From the NCBI RefSeq assembly GCF_035762905.1, contig NZ_DASUCC010000102.1, forward strand, positions 1 through 27,977: a stretch of DNA of 27,977 nt. Direction: 5' to 3'. Positions 7,806 through 15,303 of this stretch are shown one piece after another (the first letter of the stretch is position 1; each line of letters opens with the position of its first letter). The notes beneath the pieces are model-generated. The model made no database searches, was not told the origin of the DNA, and was given only the letters and a program-made list of their open reading frames with translations. The translations under genes and the position numbers were made by a program. The stretch is from DASYTH01 sp035762905 (GTDB taxonomy: Bacteria; Actinomycetota; Actinomycetes; Mycobacteriales; Pseudonocardiaceae).

Positions 7806-7821
7806 CGATCATGCCTGATCG
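7806..7821. promoter_or_regulatory. Inverted repeat in divergent promoter region
   Basis: CGATCA (7806-7811) and TGATCG (7816-7821) are perfect inverted halves separated by TGCC. They lie in the 140-bp divergent region between the c-di-GMP enzyme and the NhaA fusion. It could be an operator; no matching family was recognised. Confidence 0.3.
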
Positions 7822-7891
7822 TGTCTGCCGGGTGAACGAGAGGCCGCTGGTCCATTCGTGGTAATTCGGCTTGTCAGGCGAGAATCCCGGT

Positions 7892-9772
7892 ATGACCGAC
7901 CGACCGGCGGCGTACGCGGGACGCACCGCGTGGGCCCGCAACCTGCAGACTCCGCTGCGTGCCTTCCTGCGGACCGAGACCGGTGGCGCGGTCGTCCTGC
8001 TGATGGCAACGGTAGTCGCGCTGGTCTGGGTGAACCTGCACCCGGCGTCCTACGAGACGGTGTGGGGTACCCAGCTGGCGATCACTCTTGGTGATCATGG
8101 TGTGGCGATGGATCTACGCCACTGGGTGAACGCCGGGCTGATGACGTTCTTCTTCTTCGTGATCGGGCTGGAGGCCCGCCGCGAGTTCGACATGGGCGAG
8201 CTGCGCGACCGGCGGCGGATGGCGCTGCCGGTGGTGGCCGGGCTCGCCGGCATGGCCCTGCCGGTGCTGATCTACCTGCTGCTCAACGCCGGCCGGGACT
8301 CGGCGGCCGGGTGGGGCGTGGCCATGAGCACAGACACCGCATTCGCGTTGGGGGTGCTCGCCCTGGTCGGGCCGCGGTTTCCGGCCCGGCTGCGTGCCTT
8401 CATCCTGACCATCACCGTGGTCGACGACCTGGTCGCGCTCGTGGTCATCGCCACCGCCTACACGCAGCATCTCGAGCCGGCGGCGCTGCTGGTCGCCATC
8501 GCGATCTTCGCCGGGATCCTGGGGCTGCGGGCGTACGGCGTGCGCTCCGGCCCGGTGTACTTCGTGCTCGGCGTCGCGGTCTGGGTGGCGCTGGTGCGCT
8601 CCGGCGTCGAGCCGATCATCGTCGGCCTGGCGATGGGCCTGCTCACCTACGCCTACCCGGCGGCCCGCAGCGACCTCGAGCGGGCCTCCGAGGTGTTCCG
8701 GCTGTTCCGCGAGCAGCCGACGCCGGAGCTGGCCCGGGAGGCCGACCACGGCCTGCGGGCGGCGATCTCGCCGAACGAGCGGCTGGCGGCGATGTTCCAC
8801 CCGTGGAGCAGCTACGTGATCGTGCCGCTGTTCGCGCTGTGCAACGCCGGGGTCGCGATCAGCGCGGAGTTCCTCGGCCGGGCGCTGACCTCCCCGGTCA
8901 CCCTGGGCATCGTGCTCGGCTACGTGGTCGGCAAACCGATCGGCATCGTCGGCGGATCGGCACTGGTGACCTTGCTGAGCCGGGGCCGGGTGCGGCCGCC
9001 GGTCGGCTGGGCCGCGGTGGCCGGCGCCGGAACGCTGGCCGCGATCGGGTTCACCGTTGCGCTGCTGGTCGCCTCGCTGGCGTTCACCGGAGACCGGCTG
9101 GAGGAGGCCAAGCTCGGCATCCTGGCCGCCGCGCTGATCGGCGCCGTGCTGACCCGGCTGCTGTCCCTTGCCACCGCGCTGCTGCCCCGGACCAGGCGGA
9201 TTCGGGCGCTGCTCGGCACCTCGGAGACCATCGTCGACCTGGCCGTGCCGGTCGACCCGGACCGCGACCACATCCGCGGACCGCGGCAGGCGTCGATCAC
9301 CCTGCTCGAGTACGGCGACCTGGAGTGCCCGCACTGCGGCATCGCCGAGTCGGTGGTGCGCGAGCTGCTGACCGACTTCGGCGACGTGCGCTACGTCTGG
9401 CGGCACCTGCCGCTGACCGACGTGCACCCGCGCGCGCAGCTCGCCGCGGAGGCCACCGAGGCGGCCGCGGCCCAGGGCCGGTTCTGGGAGATGCACGATC
9501 TTCTGCTGGCGCACCAGGACGAGCTGGAGCCGAAGCACCTGGTGCGCTACGCCACCGAGCTCGGCCTGGACGTGGACCGGTTCCGCGCGGCACTGCGCGA
9601 GCACGAGTACGCCGCGCGGGTGGCCGAGGACGTCGACTCCGCCGACCTGAGCGGGGTCTCCGGAACGCCGACGTTCTTCGTCAACGGGCGGCGGCACCAC
9701 GGAGCGTTCGACCTGGCGGCGCTGTCCGCCTCGGTCCGCGCCGCCCGGGTTCGTGCTGAGATGTCGTCATGA
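7892..9772 (+). CDS. nhaA: NhaA Na+/H+ antiporter fused to DsbA-like thioredoxin domain
   Basis: A 626-aa fusion. Residues ~20-430 are an NhaA antiporter, with GLEARREF (92-99), STDTAFALG and the ion-binding Asp pair D178-D179 in TVVDDLVAL. Residues ~455-620 are a DsbA-type thioredoxin fold with the active site CPHC (479-482) and the cis-proline segment GTPTFFVNG. NhaA exchanges Na+ for protons across the membrane. The thioredoxin part is expected to exchange disulfides, but which side of the membrane it faces depends on helix number. Similar NhaA-thioredoxin fusions are known in actinobacteria. The ATG at 7892 is chosen over an in-frame TTG at 7871. The stop overlaps the next gene (ATGA), implying co-translation with a PLP sulfur enzyme. 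Confidence 0.9.
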   Translation: MTDRPAAYAGRTAWARNLQTPLRAFLRTETGGAVVLLMATVVALVWVNLHPASYETVWGTQLAITLGDHGVAMDLRHWVNAGLMTFFFFVIGLEARREFDMGELRDRRRMALPVVAGLAGMALPVLIYLLLNAGRDSAAGWGVAMSTDTAFALGVLALVGPRFPARLRAFILTITVVDDLVALVVIATAYTQHLEPAALLVAIAIFAGILGLRAYGVRSGPVYFVLGVAVWVALVRSGVEPIIVGLAMGLLTYAYPAARSDLERASEVFRLFREQPTPELAREADHGLRAAISPNERLAAMFHPWSSYVIVPLFALCNAGVAISAEFLGRALTSPVTLGIVLGYVVGKPIGIVGGSALVTLLSRGRVRPPVGWAAVAGAGTLAAIGFTVALLVASLAFTGDRLEEAKLGILAAALIGAVLTRLLSLATALLPRTRRIRALLGTSETIVDLAVPVDPDRDHIRGPRQASITLLEYGDLECPHCGIAESVVRELLTDFGDVRYVWRHLPLTDVHPRAQLAAEATEAAAAQGRFWEMHDLLLAHQDELEPKHLVRYATELGLDVDRFRAALREHEYAARVAEDVDSADLSGVSGTPTFFVNGRRHHGAFDLAALSASVRAARVRAEMSS

Positions 9773-10989
9773 CGACGGTGAGCATCTACGACGTGGCGGA
9801 GGTCCGGGCGCATTTTCCGGCGCTGAGCGAGGGAGCGGCACACTTCGACGGGCCGGGCGGGTCGCAGACGCCGGACGTCGTGGCCGAGGCGGTGGCCAGC
9901 ACGCTGCGCGCCGCGGTGGCCAACCGGGGCGCGAACACCCGCGCCGAGCAGCGGGCCGAAGGGATCGTGCACGCGGCCCGGCAGGCGATCGCCGACCTGG
10001 TCGGCGCCGCGCCCGGCGGCGTGGTGTTCGGGCGCAGCATGACGGCGCTCACCTACGACATCTCCCGGGCGCTGGCCAAGAAGTGGGGGCCGGGTGACGA
10101 GGTCGTGGTCAACTCCCTGGACCACGACGCGAACATCCGGCCCTGGGTGCAGGCCGCGCAGGCGTGCGGCGCGACCGTGCGCTGGGCGGAGTTCGACCCG
10201 GAAAGCGGCGAACTGCCGGTCGCGGCGGTCGCCGGGCTGCTGTCCGAGCGGACCCGGCTGGTCGCGGTCACCGGCGCGGCCAACCTGCTCGGCACCCGCC
10301 CGGACGTGCCGGCGATCGCCGCGCGGGCGCACCAGGCCGGCGCGCTGGTGTACGTGGACGGCGTGCACCTGACCCCGCACGCGCTGGTGGACATGACCGC
10401 GCTCGGCGCGGACTTCTACGCCTGCTCGCCGTACAAGTTCCTCGGGCCGCACCTGGGCGCGCTGGCCGCCGCGCCGGCCCTGCTGGAGTCGTTGGAACCG
10501 GACAAGCTGCTGCCGATGAGCGACGCCGTGCCGGAGCGGTTCGAGCTGGGCACGCTGCCCTACGAGCTGCTGGCCGGCACCACGGCGGCGGTGGACTTCC
10601 TGGCGAACCTGGTGCCGGGCAACGGTTCCCGGCGTGAGCGGCTGGCCGGGTCGATGGCGGCGATGGAGGAGCACGAGACCGGGCTGCGGGTCCGGCTGGA
10701 GGCCGGACTGGCCGAGATCGACGGGGTGACGCTGTACGGCTCGCCGGACCGGGCGCGCACCCCGACCGTGCTGTTCTCGGTGGCCGGCTTCGCCTCCGCC
10801 GAGGTGTACGCCCGGCTCGCCGAGGCCGGCGTCAACGCCCCGGCCGGCATGTTCTACGCCCCGGAGTGCGCGCGGCGGCTGGGCCTTGCCGGCGTGGGCG
10901 CGGTGCGTGCCGGGATCGCGCCGTACACCGATGAGTCCGATGTGGACAGACTGGTGGCGGGGGTGGCTAGCCTGTCAGGGAGCGGCTGA
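9769..10989 (+). CDS. Cysteine-desulfurase-like PLP protein (SufS/CsdA-type)
   Basis: A 406-aa fold-type-I aminotransferase class V protein. The PLP lysine is K223 in SPYKFLGPH, after the cofactor-binding DGVHLTPHALVDM segment; N-terminal GPGGSQTP and NSLDHDANIRPW also fit the family. It resembles the atypical cysteine-desulfurase-like subfamily rather than housekeeping IscS/SufS. No clear catalytic Cys loop is visible, so the substrate could be another amino acid or sulfur compound. The ATG overlaps the nhaA stop by 4 nt. Its 3' end overlaps the convergent acyl-CoA dehydrogenase gene by 23 nt. Confidence 0.75.
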   Translation: MTTVSIYDVAEVRAHFPALSEGAAHFDGPGGSQTPDVVAEAVASTLRAAVANRGANTRAEQRAEGIVHAARQAIADLVGAAPGGVVFGRSMTALTYDISRALAKKWGPGDEVVVNSLDHDANIRPWVQAAQACGATVRWAEFDPESGELPVAAVAGLLSERTRLVAVTGAANLLGTRPDVPAIAARAHQAGALVYVDGVHLTPHALVDMTALGADFYACSPYKFLGPHLGALAAAPALLESLEPDKLLPMSDAVPERFELGTLPYELLAGTTAAVDFLANLVPGNGSRRERLAGSMAAMEEHETGLRVRLEAGLAEIDGVTLYGSPDRARTPTVLFSVAGFASAEVYARLAEAGVNAPAGMFYAPECARRLGLAGVGAVRAGIAPYTDESDVDRLVAGVASLSGSG

Positions 10990-12013
10990 GCCGGGCCACG
11001 TGCTCGGCCGGGGCGCCGAACAGTTGGGCGCTGCCGTGCGCGCGTTTGAAGTAGCGGTGGGCGTCGTGTTCCCAGGTGATCGCGATTCCGCCGTGCAGCT
11101 GGATCATCTCGGCGGCCACCGTGCCCAGCGCCTCGGCGCAGTGGATCTTGGCGACCGCGGCGGCCAGTGGGAGATCCGCCGCAGGCGTGGCGGCCGCCGC
11201 CAGTGCGGCCGACTCGGCGGTCTCGACCAGCACGTGCAGGTCGGCCAGCCGGTGCTTGATCGCCTGGAAGGAGCCGATCGGCCGGCCGAACTGGACCCGG
11301 GTACGGGTGTAGGCCACGGTCAGCTCCAGGCAGCGGCGGGCGGCGCCGGCCTGCTCGGCGGCCAGTGCCACGCACGCGAGGTCGCGCACCGGGGACAGCA
11401 CCGCGGGGCCGAGCCGGCGGGCCCGGGCGCCGGCGAACCGCACGGTAGCGAGGTTTCGGCTCTCGTCCATGGTGGGCGTGGCGGCGCGGTGCACGGTGGG
11501 CTGGCCGGGATCCACCTGGAACAGGCCGAGCCCGTCGCCGGTGCGCGCGGCCACCAGCAACACGCCGGCCGCGGCACCGTCCAGCACGTAGTGCGCCTCG
11601 CCGGTGACCGACCAGTCCACATTGGACAGTGGACCGGCGGTGCAGGCGACCGTCTCCGGGTCCCAGCGCCCGTCCGGGCCGGTCCAGGCCAGGGCGGCGA
11701 TGGTGTCGCCTGCGGCGACGCCGGGCAGCAGCTCCCGGCATGCCGGCTCGTCGCCGGTGGCCAGGACGGCCTGCGCGGCCAGCACGGCGGAGCCGAGCAG
11801 CGGCACCGGGCGGAGCGCCTGGCCCAGTTCGGCCATGACCACGTGCAGGTCGGTGCGGCTGGCGCCGAGGCCGCCGTAGTCCTCCGGGATGGTGAGTCCG
11901 GCCACTCCCATCTCGCACAACCGGGTCCACAGCGTGTGGTCCGGCTCCCGGGACAGCAGTGACCGCAGGCCGTTCCGCAGGGCGACCTGCTCCTCGCTGA
12001 CCGCGATCGTCAC
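10967..12013 (-). CDS. Short acyl-CoA dehydrogenase (FadE32/FadE33-like subunit)
   Basis: A 348-aa acyl-CoA dehydrogenase fold protein. It shows the N-terminal helical domain (GLTIPEDYGGLG), a middle domain and a C-terminal FAD-binding block RVQFGRPIGSFQAIKHRLAD followed by QLHGGIAITWEHDAHRYFKRA. It lacks the YGGSNEIQ-type C-terminal segment seen in FadE30. Short FadEs of this type in actinobacterial steroid loci usually act as one half of an alpha2-beta2 enzyme (for example FadE32-FadE33). No partner adjoins it. The start is GTG at 12013. A palindrome shared with the fadD3/fadE30 promoter begins 11 nt upstream, supporting membership in the same regulon. The exact C/D-ring intermediate used is unknown. 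Confidence 0.75.
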   Translation of the reverse strand: MTIAVSEEQVALRNGLRSLLSREPDHTLWTRLCEMGVAGLTIPEDYGGLGASRTDLHVVMAELGQALRPVPLLGSAVLAAQAVLATGDEPACRELLPGVAAGDTIAALAWTGPDGRWDPETVACTAGPLSNVDWSVTGEAHYVLDGAAAGVLLVAARTGDGLGLFQVDPGQPTVHRAATPTMDESRNLATVRFAGARARRLGPAVLSPVRDLACVALAAEQAGAARRCLELTVAYTRTRVQFGRPIGSFQAIKHRLADLHVLVETAESAALAAAATPAADLPLAAAVAKIHCAEALGTVAAEMIQLHGGIAITWEHDAHRYFKRAHGSAQLFGAPAEHVARLSRSLTG

Positions 12014-12023
12014 GGATTCCAGT

Positions 12024-12045
12024 CAACCAAACAACTGCTTGGTTG
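12024..12045. promoter_or_regulatory. KstR2-like palindromic operator upstream of fadE
   Basis: A 22-bp imperfect palindrome has arms CAACCAA (12024-12030) and TTGGTTG (12039-12045). Within it, 12030-12043 reads AACAACTGCTTGGT, matching the KstR2 consensus AnCAAGnnCTTGnT at 9 of 10 fixed positions. The same right half, TGCTTGGT, occurs in the site at 16843-16864. It lies 11 nt before the fadE GTG, an apt position for repression. Confidence 0.65.
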
Positions 12046-12149
12046 GCCAGCGGGTCGGCCGGTTTCGTCCGTCGCCTGTGGCCGGATCGGTTACCCTCGA
12101 GGGCGGCGCGGAACCGGGGATCGAGACACGCACGTGAGGGAGTCTGGCC

Positions 12150-13610
12150 ATCGAGACGGGGCAGCTGGTCGCCGGGCGCTACCGGCTGATGGAATCCGTG
12201 GGCAGCGGCGGAATGGGTGTCGTCTGGCGGGCCAAGGACGAGCGGCTCGAGCGCATCGTGGCGATCAAGCAGCTGCTGACCCGACCGGGCGTGCCGGAGT
12301 CGCAGGCCGAGGACGCCCGGCGGCGCGCCATGCGCGAGGCGCGCACCGCGGCCCGCTTACAGCACCGCAACGCCATCGCGTTGTTCGACGTCGCCGACCA
12401 CGACGGAAACCCTTGGCTGGTCATGGAGTTCCTGCGGTCGCGGAGCTTATCGGTGGTGCTCGCCGAGCGCGGCACGCTCACCTCGGACGAGGTGGCCAAG
12501 ATCGGCGAGCAGGTGGCGTCCGCGCTCACCGCCGCGCACGAGGCCGGCATCGTGCACCGGGACGTCAAACCCGGCAACGTCCTGCTCGACGACGCCGGCC
12601 TGGTGAAGATCACCGACTTCGGCATCTCCCGCACCCTGGACGACGTCACGATCACCCAGACCGGGATGCTGGCCGGCACGCCCGCCTACCTCGCCCCCGA
12701 GGTGGCCAGGGGGCAGCAGCCCGGCCGCGAGTCCGACGTGTTCTCCCTCGGCGCCACGCTCTACCACGCGGTCGAGGGCGCGCCGCCGTTCGGCACCAAC
12801 AGCAACCCGCTGGCCCTGTTACACGCGGTGGCCTCGGGCAACGTCCCGCCGCCGCGCAACGCCGGCACCCTCACCCCGGTGCTGATGAGCATGTTGAGCG
12901 CCGAGCCGGCCGACCGGCCGACGATGGCGCAGGCGACCGCGAACCTGGCCGACCCGGACACCCGGCGGATCGAGGTGGACCGCACGGTGCCGGTGCGCCC
13001 GGCCCCGCCGGTCCCGCCGGCCGGGCCGCCGCCGACCCAGAACCTGCCCCGGCCCGCTTCGCCGCCGCCGGCCGCCCGGCCATCGGGCAGCGCCCCGCCG
13101 CGCCGGCGCACCGCCGTCATCGTCGGGCTCGTGCTGGTGTTCGCGGTGGCCGGGGTGATCACCGCGATGGTGCTCAGCCAGAACCGGGACCGGGGCGGGG
13201 TGACCGCATCCAGCAACACCCTGAACCCGCCGTCGACCAGTTCGGCCGCGCCGCGCGAGACCAGCAACCCGGTGGCGCCGGTGTCCGGGCCGATCGACTG
13301 GTCGCAGGCCGGGCGGCTGGTGATCGACTACTACAGCGGCGCGAAGAACCCGGAGGCGACCTGGGCGATGCTGTCCCGCAACGGTCAGGCGGCCTTCGGC
13401 GACCAGCAGAAGTTCCAGGAGTACTGGGGGCAGTTCAAGTCGGTGAGCGCCCGCAACGCGCGCGGGGTCACGCCCAACCCGGACGGCTCGGTCAACGTTC
13501 CGGTCGACGTCACCTATACGGGACAGGACGGCGTCGCCCGACCGGAGAAGCGGCAACTCAAGGTCGTCATCCAGGATGGCCGACTGGCAATCGACTCAGA
13601 GGCACGCTGA
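12150..13610 (+). CDS. PknB-type receptor Ser/Thr protein kinase
   Basis: About 486 aa. The kinase domain is complete: GSGGMGVVW glycine loop, VAIKQL lysine, HRDVKPGN catalytic loop, DFGIS metal site and activation loop with GTPAYLAPE. A Pro-rich juxtamembrane linker, one transmembrane helix (TAVIVGLVLVFAVAGVITAM) and a ~110-aa external domain of unknown ligand follow. Family alignment requires the start of kinase strand 1 (GQLVAGRYRL) upstream of the first in-frame ATG at 12189. Between the in-frame stop at 12135 and that point there is no ATG, GTG or TTG. The best candidate is ATC at 12150, 7 nt after GGGAG, with CTG at 12144 as alternative. The 3' end overlaps the convergent vapC by 44 nt. 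It probably senses an extracellular cue. Confidence 0.85.
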   Translation: METGQLVAGRYRLMESVGSGGMGVVWRAKDERLERIVAIKQLLTRPGVPESQAEDARRRAMREARTAARLQHRNAIALFDVADHDGNPWLVMEFLRSRSLSVVLAERGTLTSDEVAKIGEQVASALTAAHEAGIVHRDVKPGNVLLDDAGLVKITDFGISRTLDDVTITQTGMLAGTPAYLAPEVARGQQPGRESDVFSLGATLYHAVEGAPPFGTNSNPLALLHAVASGNVPPPRNAGTLTPVLMSMLSAEPADRPTMAQATANLADPDTRRIEVDRTVPVRPAPPVPPAGPPPTQNLPRPASPPPAARPSGSAPPRRRTAVIVGLVLVFAVAGVITAMVLSQNRDRGGVTASSNTLNPPSTSSAAPRETSNPVAPVSGPIDWSQAGRLVIDYYSGAKNPEATWAMLSRNGQAAFGDQQKFQEYWGQFKSVSARNARGVTPNPDGSVNVPVDVTYTGQDGVARPEKRQLKVVIQDGRLAIDSEAR

Positions 13611-14007
13611 CCGGAACCACGGTCAGCAGGCCCTCCAGCCCGTCGAAGTCGACGGGGTTGGCCGTGTACAGGGGTAACCGGTTCGAGATCGCCACGCTGG
13701 CGATCATCAGGTCGGACACCCGGCCCCGGGTCTTGCGCCCGGCGGCCAGCACCGCGGCGCAGACCTGGCCGAACGCCCGGGCCGCCTCGGTGTCGAACGG
13801 CAGCGGGTCGAACGCGGCCTCGGCGCGTTGCAGCACGTCCAGGCGCCGGGCCCGCTCCTGTGGGTCGCTGGTGTGGTGCGGACCGGCGGACAGCTCGGCC
13901 AGCGTGATCGAGCTGATCGACATGTATGCCGGGAGCTGGTCGTGGTCGATCCGCCTGCGCAGAATCAGGATGTTGGTGTCCAACAGCCCGTGCCCGTCAG
14001 CGGGCAT
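13567..14007 (-). CDS. PIN-domain toxin, VapC-like
   Basis: A 146-aa PIN-domain protein. Acidic metal-binding residues are visible at Asp10 (LLDTNILI), in TLAELSAGPH and in GRVSDLMIASVA, with a C-terminal YTANPVDFDGL segment. VapC toxins are Mg-dependent ribonucleases that cut tRNA or rRNA; the target here is unknown. It overlaps the antitoxin gene by 11 nt, the usual toxin-antitoxin arrangement. Its 3' end runs 44 nt into the convergent kinase gene. All expected acidic positions look present, so it is probably functional. Confidence 0.85.
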   Translation of the reverse strand: MPADGHGLLDTNILILRRRIDHDQLPAYMSISSITLAELSAGPHHTSDPQERARRLDVLQRAEAAFDPLPFDTEAARAFGQVCAAVLAAGRKTRGRVSDLMIASVAISNRLPLYTANPVDFDGLEGLLTVVPVSVPLSRLPVGHPG

Positions 14008-14278
14008 AGGGGTCTCGCATCTCGGTGTCGGCGACGAAGTCGAGGTCGGCGTGGAACCGCCGGAGGTCGATCACCGGGGCGTTGGCCGACATGGCGGCGA
14101 ACTGCTCCCGGGTCACGGTACGGTGCCGGCGCAACGGGATCAGCTCCCCGATCGGAGTTCCGTTGCGGGTGACGATGAAGGCCTTCCCGTGTGCGACCGA
14201 ATCCATGATCTCTCCTGACCTGTTGCGCAGGTCCCGTTGGGTGATCTCGGTGGGTGTCGCCTCGGTCGGCACGCTCAC
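13997..14278 (-). CDS. Phd/YefM-type antitoxin of the VapC pair
   Basis: A 93-aa protein. The N-terminal half, TEITQRDLRNRSGEIMDSVAHG and FIVTRNGTPIGELIPL, is the Phd/YefM DNA-binding fold. The Asp/Glu/Arg-rich C-terminus (about 65-93) would wrap the toxin. It starts at GTG 14278; a second GTG two codons later is possible. It precedes and overlaps the toxin gene. A perfect inverted repeat at 14299-14325, about 20 nt upstream, is a candidate autoregulatory operator. Confidence 0.85.
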   Translation of the reverse strand: MSVPTEATPTEITQRDLRNRSGEIMDSVAHGKAFIVTRNGTPIGELIPLRRHRTVTREQFAAMSANAPVIDLRRFHADLDFVADTEMRDPYAR

Positions 14279-14298
14279 CGTCCCATGTTAGCCCAGTT

Positions 14299-14325
14299 GT
14301 GCCACGGTGTGCTACCCCGTGGCAC
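14299..14325. promoter_or_regulatory. Inverted repeat between crotonase and antitoxin genes
   Basis: GTGCCACGG (14299-14307) and CCGTGGCAC (14317-14325) form a perfect 9-bp stem with a 9-nt spacer. It overlaps the crotonase stop (14312-14314) and lies just upstream of the antitoxin start. It may be a terminator for the fadD3-crotonase transcript, an operator for the toxin-antitoxin pair, or both. Confidence 0.5.
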
Positions 14326-15175
14326 CCCTGCCCTTCGACTTTACCCCGCCCGCGGCCTTCATGGCCCGTGCATCCATGCCGGCCAACGGATCGGGGGACA
14401 CCTCGGCGTTGTGCGCATGCGCGAAGTGATGCAAGCCGAACACCGAGTCCATTCCGGACCGCATGCCCATCTGGTCCTCGGCCAGGTTGACCGCGCGCTT
14501 GGCCAGCGCCAGGCCGAACCGGGGCAGTTCGGCGATCCGGCCGGCCATGGCGAGCGTCTCGGCCTCGAGGTCGGCCCGGGCCACCACCCGGTTGACCATG
14601 CCGAGCTGGTAGGCCCGGGCGGCGTCGATCCGATCGGCGGTGAACAGCATCTCCTTGGCGGCGCGCGGGCCGAGCATCCACGGGTGGGCGAAGTACTCCA
14701 CCCCGGGAATCCCCATGCGCACCACCGGATCGGCGAAGAACGCGTCGTCCGCGGCCACGATCAGGTCGCACACCCAGGCCAGCATCAGGCCGCCGGCGAT
14801 GCACGCGCCGTGCACCATCGCGATGGTCGGTTTGGGAATCTCCCGCCACCGCCGGCACATGCCCAGGTAGACCTCCATCTCCCGGGCGAAGCGCAGGTCC
14901 CCGCCCGGCCGGCCGACGTGGTCCCACCACAGCACGGCCTTGCGCTCGAACGAGACGTCCACGTCCCGGCCCGGCGTGCCGATGTCGTGCCCGGCGGAGA
15001 AGTGCTTGCCGGCCCCGGCCAGCACGATCACCCGCACCTCGTCGTCGTCGACGGCCCGGACGAACGCCGCGTCCAGCGCGTAGGTCATCGCCGAGTTCTG
15101 CGCGTTGCGGTACTCGGGCCGGTTCATGGTCACCACGGCGACCGGGCCCTGGCGGGCGTACTCAACGGTGCTCAT
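14312..15175 (-). CDS. Enoyl-CoA hydratase/isomerase (crotonase) family protein
   Basis: A 287-aa crotonase-fold protein. The oxyanion-hole segments are GAGKHFSAGHDIG (residues ~54-66) and HGACIAGGLMLAW, followed by DPVVRMGIPGVEYFAHPW. The long insert with EMEVYLGMCRRWREIPKP and the C-terminal HHFAHAHNAEVSPDP resemble a common actinobacterial subgroup distinct from EchA20, the crotonase assigned to HIP degradation in Mycobacterium. It probably acts on an acyl-CoA from steroid or fatty-acid breakdown; whether as hydratase, isomerase or hydrolase is unknown. It follows fadD3 on the same strand, separated by a 128-bp MIRU-like insert that keeps ATGA coupling. The ATG at 15175 is preceded by GGGAGC. 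Confidence 0.8.
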   Translation of the reverse strand: MSTVEYARQGPVAVVTMNRPEYRNAQNSAMTYALDAAFVRAVDDDEVRVIVLAGAGKHFSAGHDIGTPGRDVDVSFERKAVLWWDHVGRPGGDLRFAREMEVYLGMCRRWREIPKPTIAMVHGACIAGGLMLAWVCDLIVAADDAFFADPVVRMGIPGVEYFAHPWMLGPRAAKEMLFTADRIDAARAYQLGMVNRVVARADLEAETLAMAGRIAELPRFGLALAKRAVNLAEDQMGMRSGMDSVFGLHHFAHAHNAEVSPDPLAGMDARAMKAAGGVKSKGRGATG

Positions 15176-15303
15176 TGTTCGCTCCCGGTCGGCCGCTGAT
15201 GGCGGTGGCTTCCTTCGTGCGCTGCTCGCCGATCGTTCCTCGCGGCTGCGCTGCTCCTTCGTCCAGCCACCGCCGCGGCCGGCCGTCCGCTCACGGTGCT
15301 CAT
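15172..15303 (-). CDS. 43-codon ORF encoded by the MIRU-like insert
   Basis: This ORF starts at an ATG overlapping the fadD3 stop (ATGA) and ends at a TGA overlapping the crotonase start (ATGA). It begins MSTVSGRPAAAV and is rich in Ala, Arg and Ser. The sequence looks like a by-product of the repeat, not a folded protein, but its translation could carry ribosomes from fadD3 to the crotonase gene. AGGAGC lies 5 nt before its ATG. Confidence 0.45.
   Translation of the reverse strand: MSTVSGRPAAAVAGRRSSAAARNDRRAAHEGSHRHQRPTGSEQ
15176..15303 (-). repeat. MIRU-like intergenic repeat element inside an operon
   Basis: The 128-bp segment separates two copies of an 11-nt direct repeat, ATGAGCACCGT, one at each start codon; both are preceded by a GGAGC-type ribosome-binding site. 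Inside are nested inverted repeats: 15201-15210 with 15265-15274 (perfect 10 bp) and 15187-15196 with 15275-15284 (9 of 10). Direct repeats TGCGCTGCTC (15218-15227, 15247-15256) and TCCTTCGT (15211-15218, 15255-15262) lie between. The element keeps an open frame with ATGA overlaps at both ends, the hallmark of mycobacterial interspersed repetitive units. Confidence 0.6.

Noticed and set aside
5661..7835. Plus-strand 724-codon frame
   Set aside because: It is antisense to the GGDEF/HD-GYP gene, which has clear catalytic motifs.
12134..14218. GTG-started 694-codon plus-strand frame over the kinase
   Set aside because: It has a good GTG and nearby GAGGGAG but encodes Arg/Ala-rich sequence with no kinase motifs; the kinase lies in another frame.
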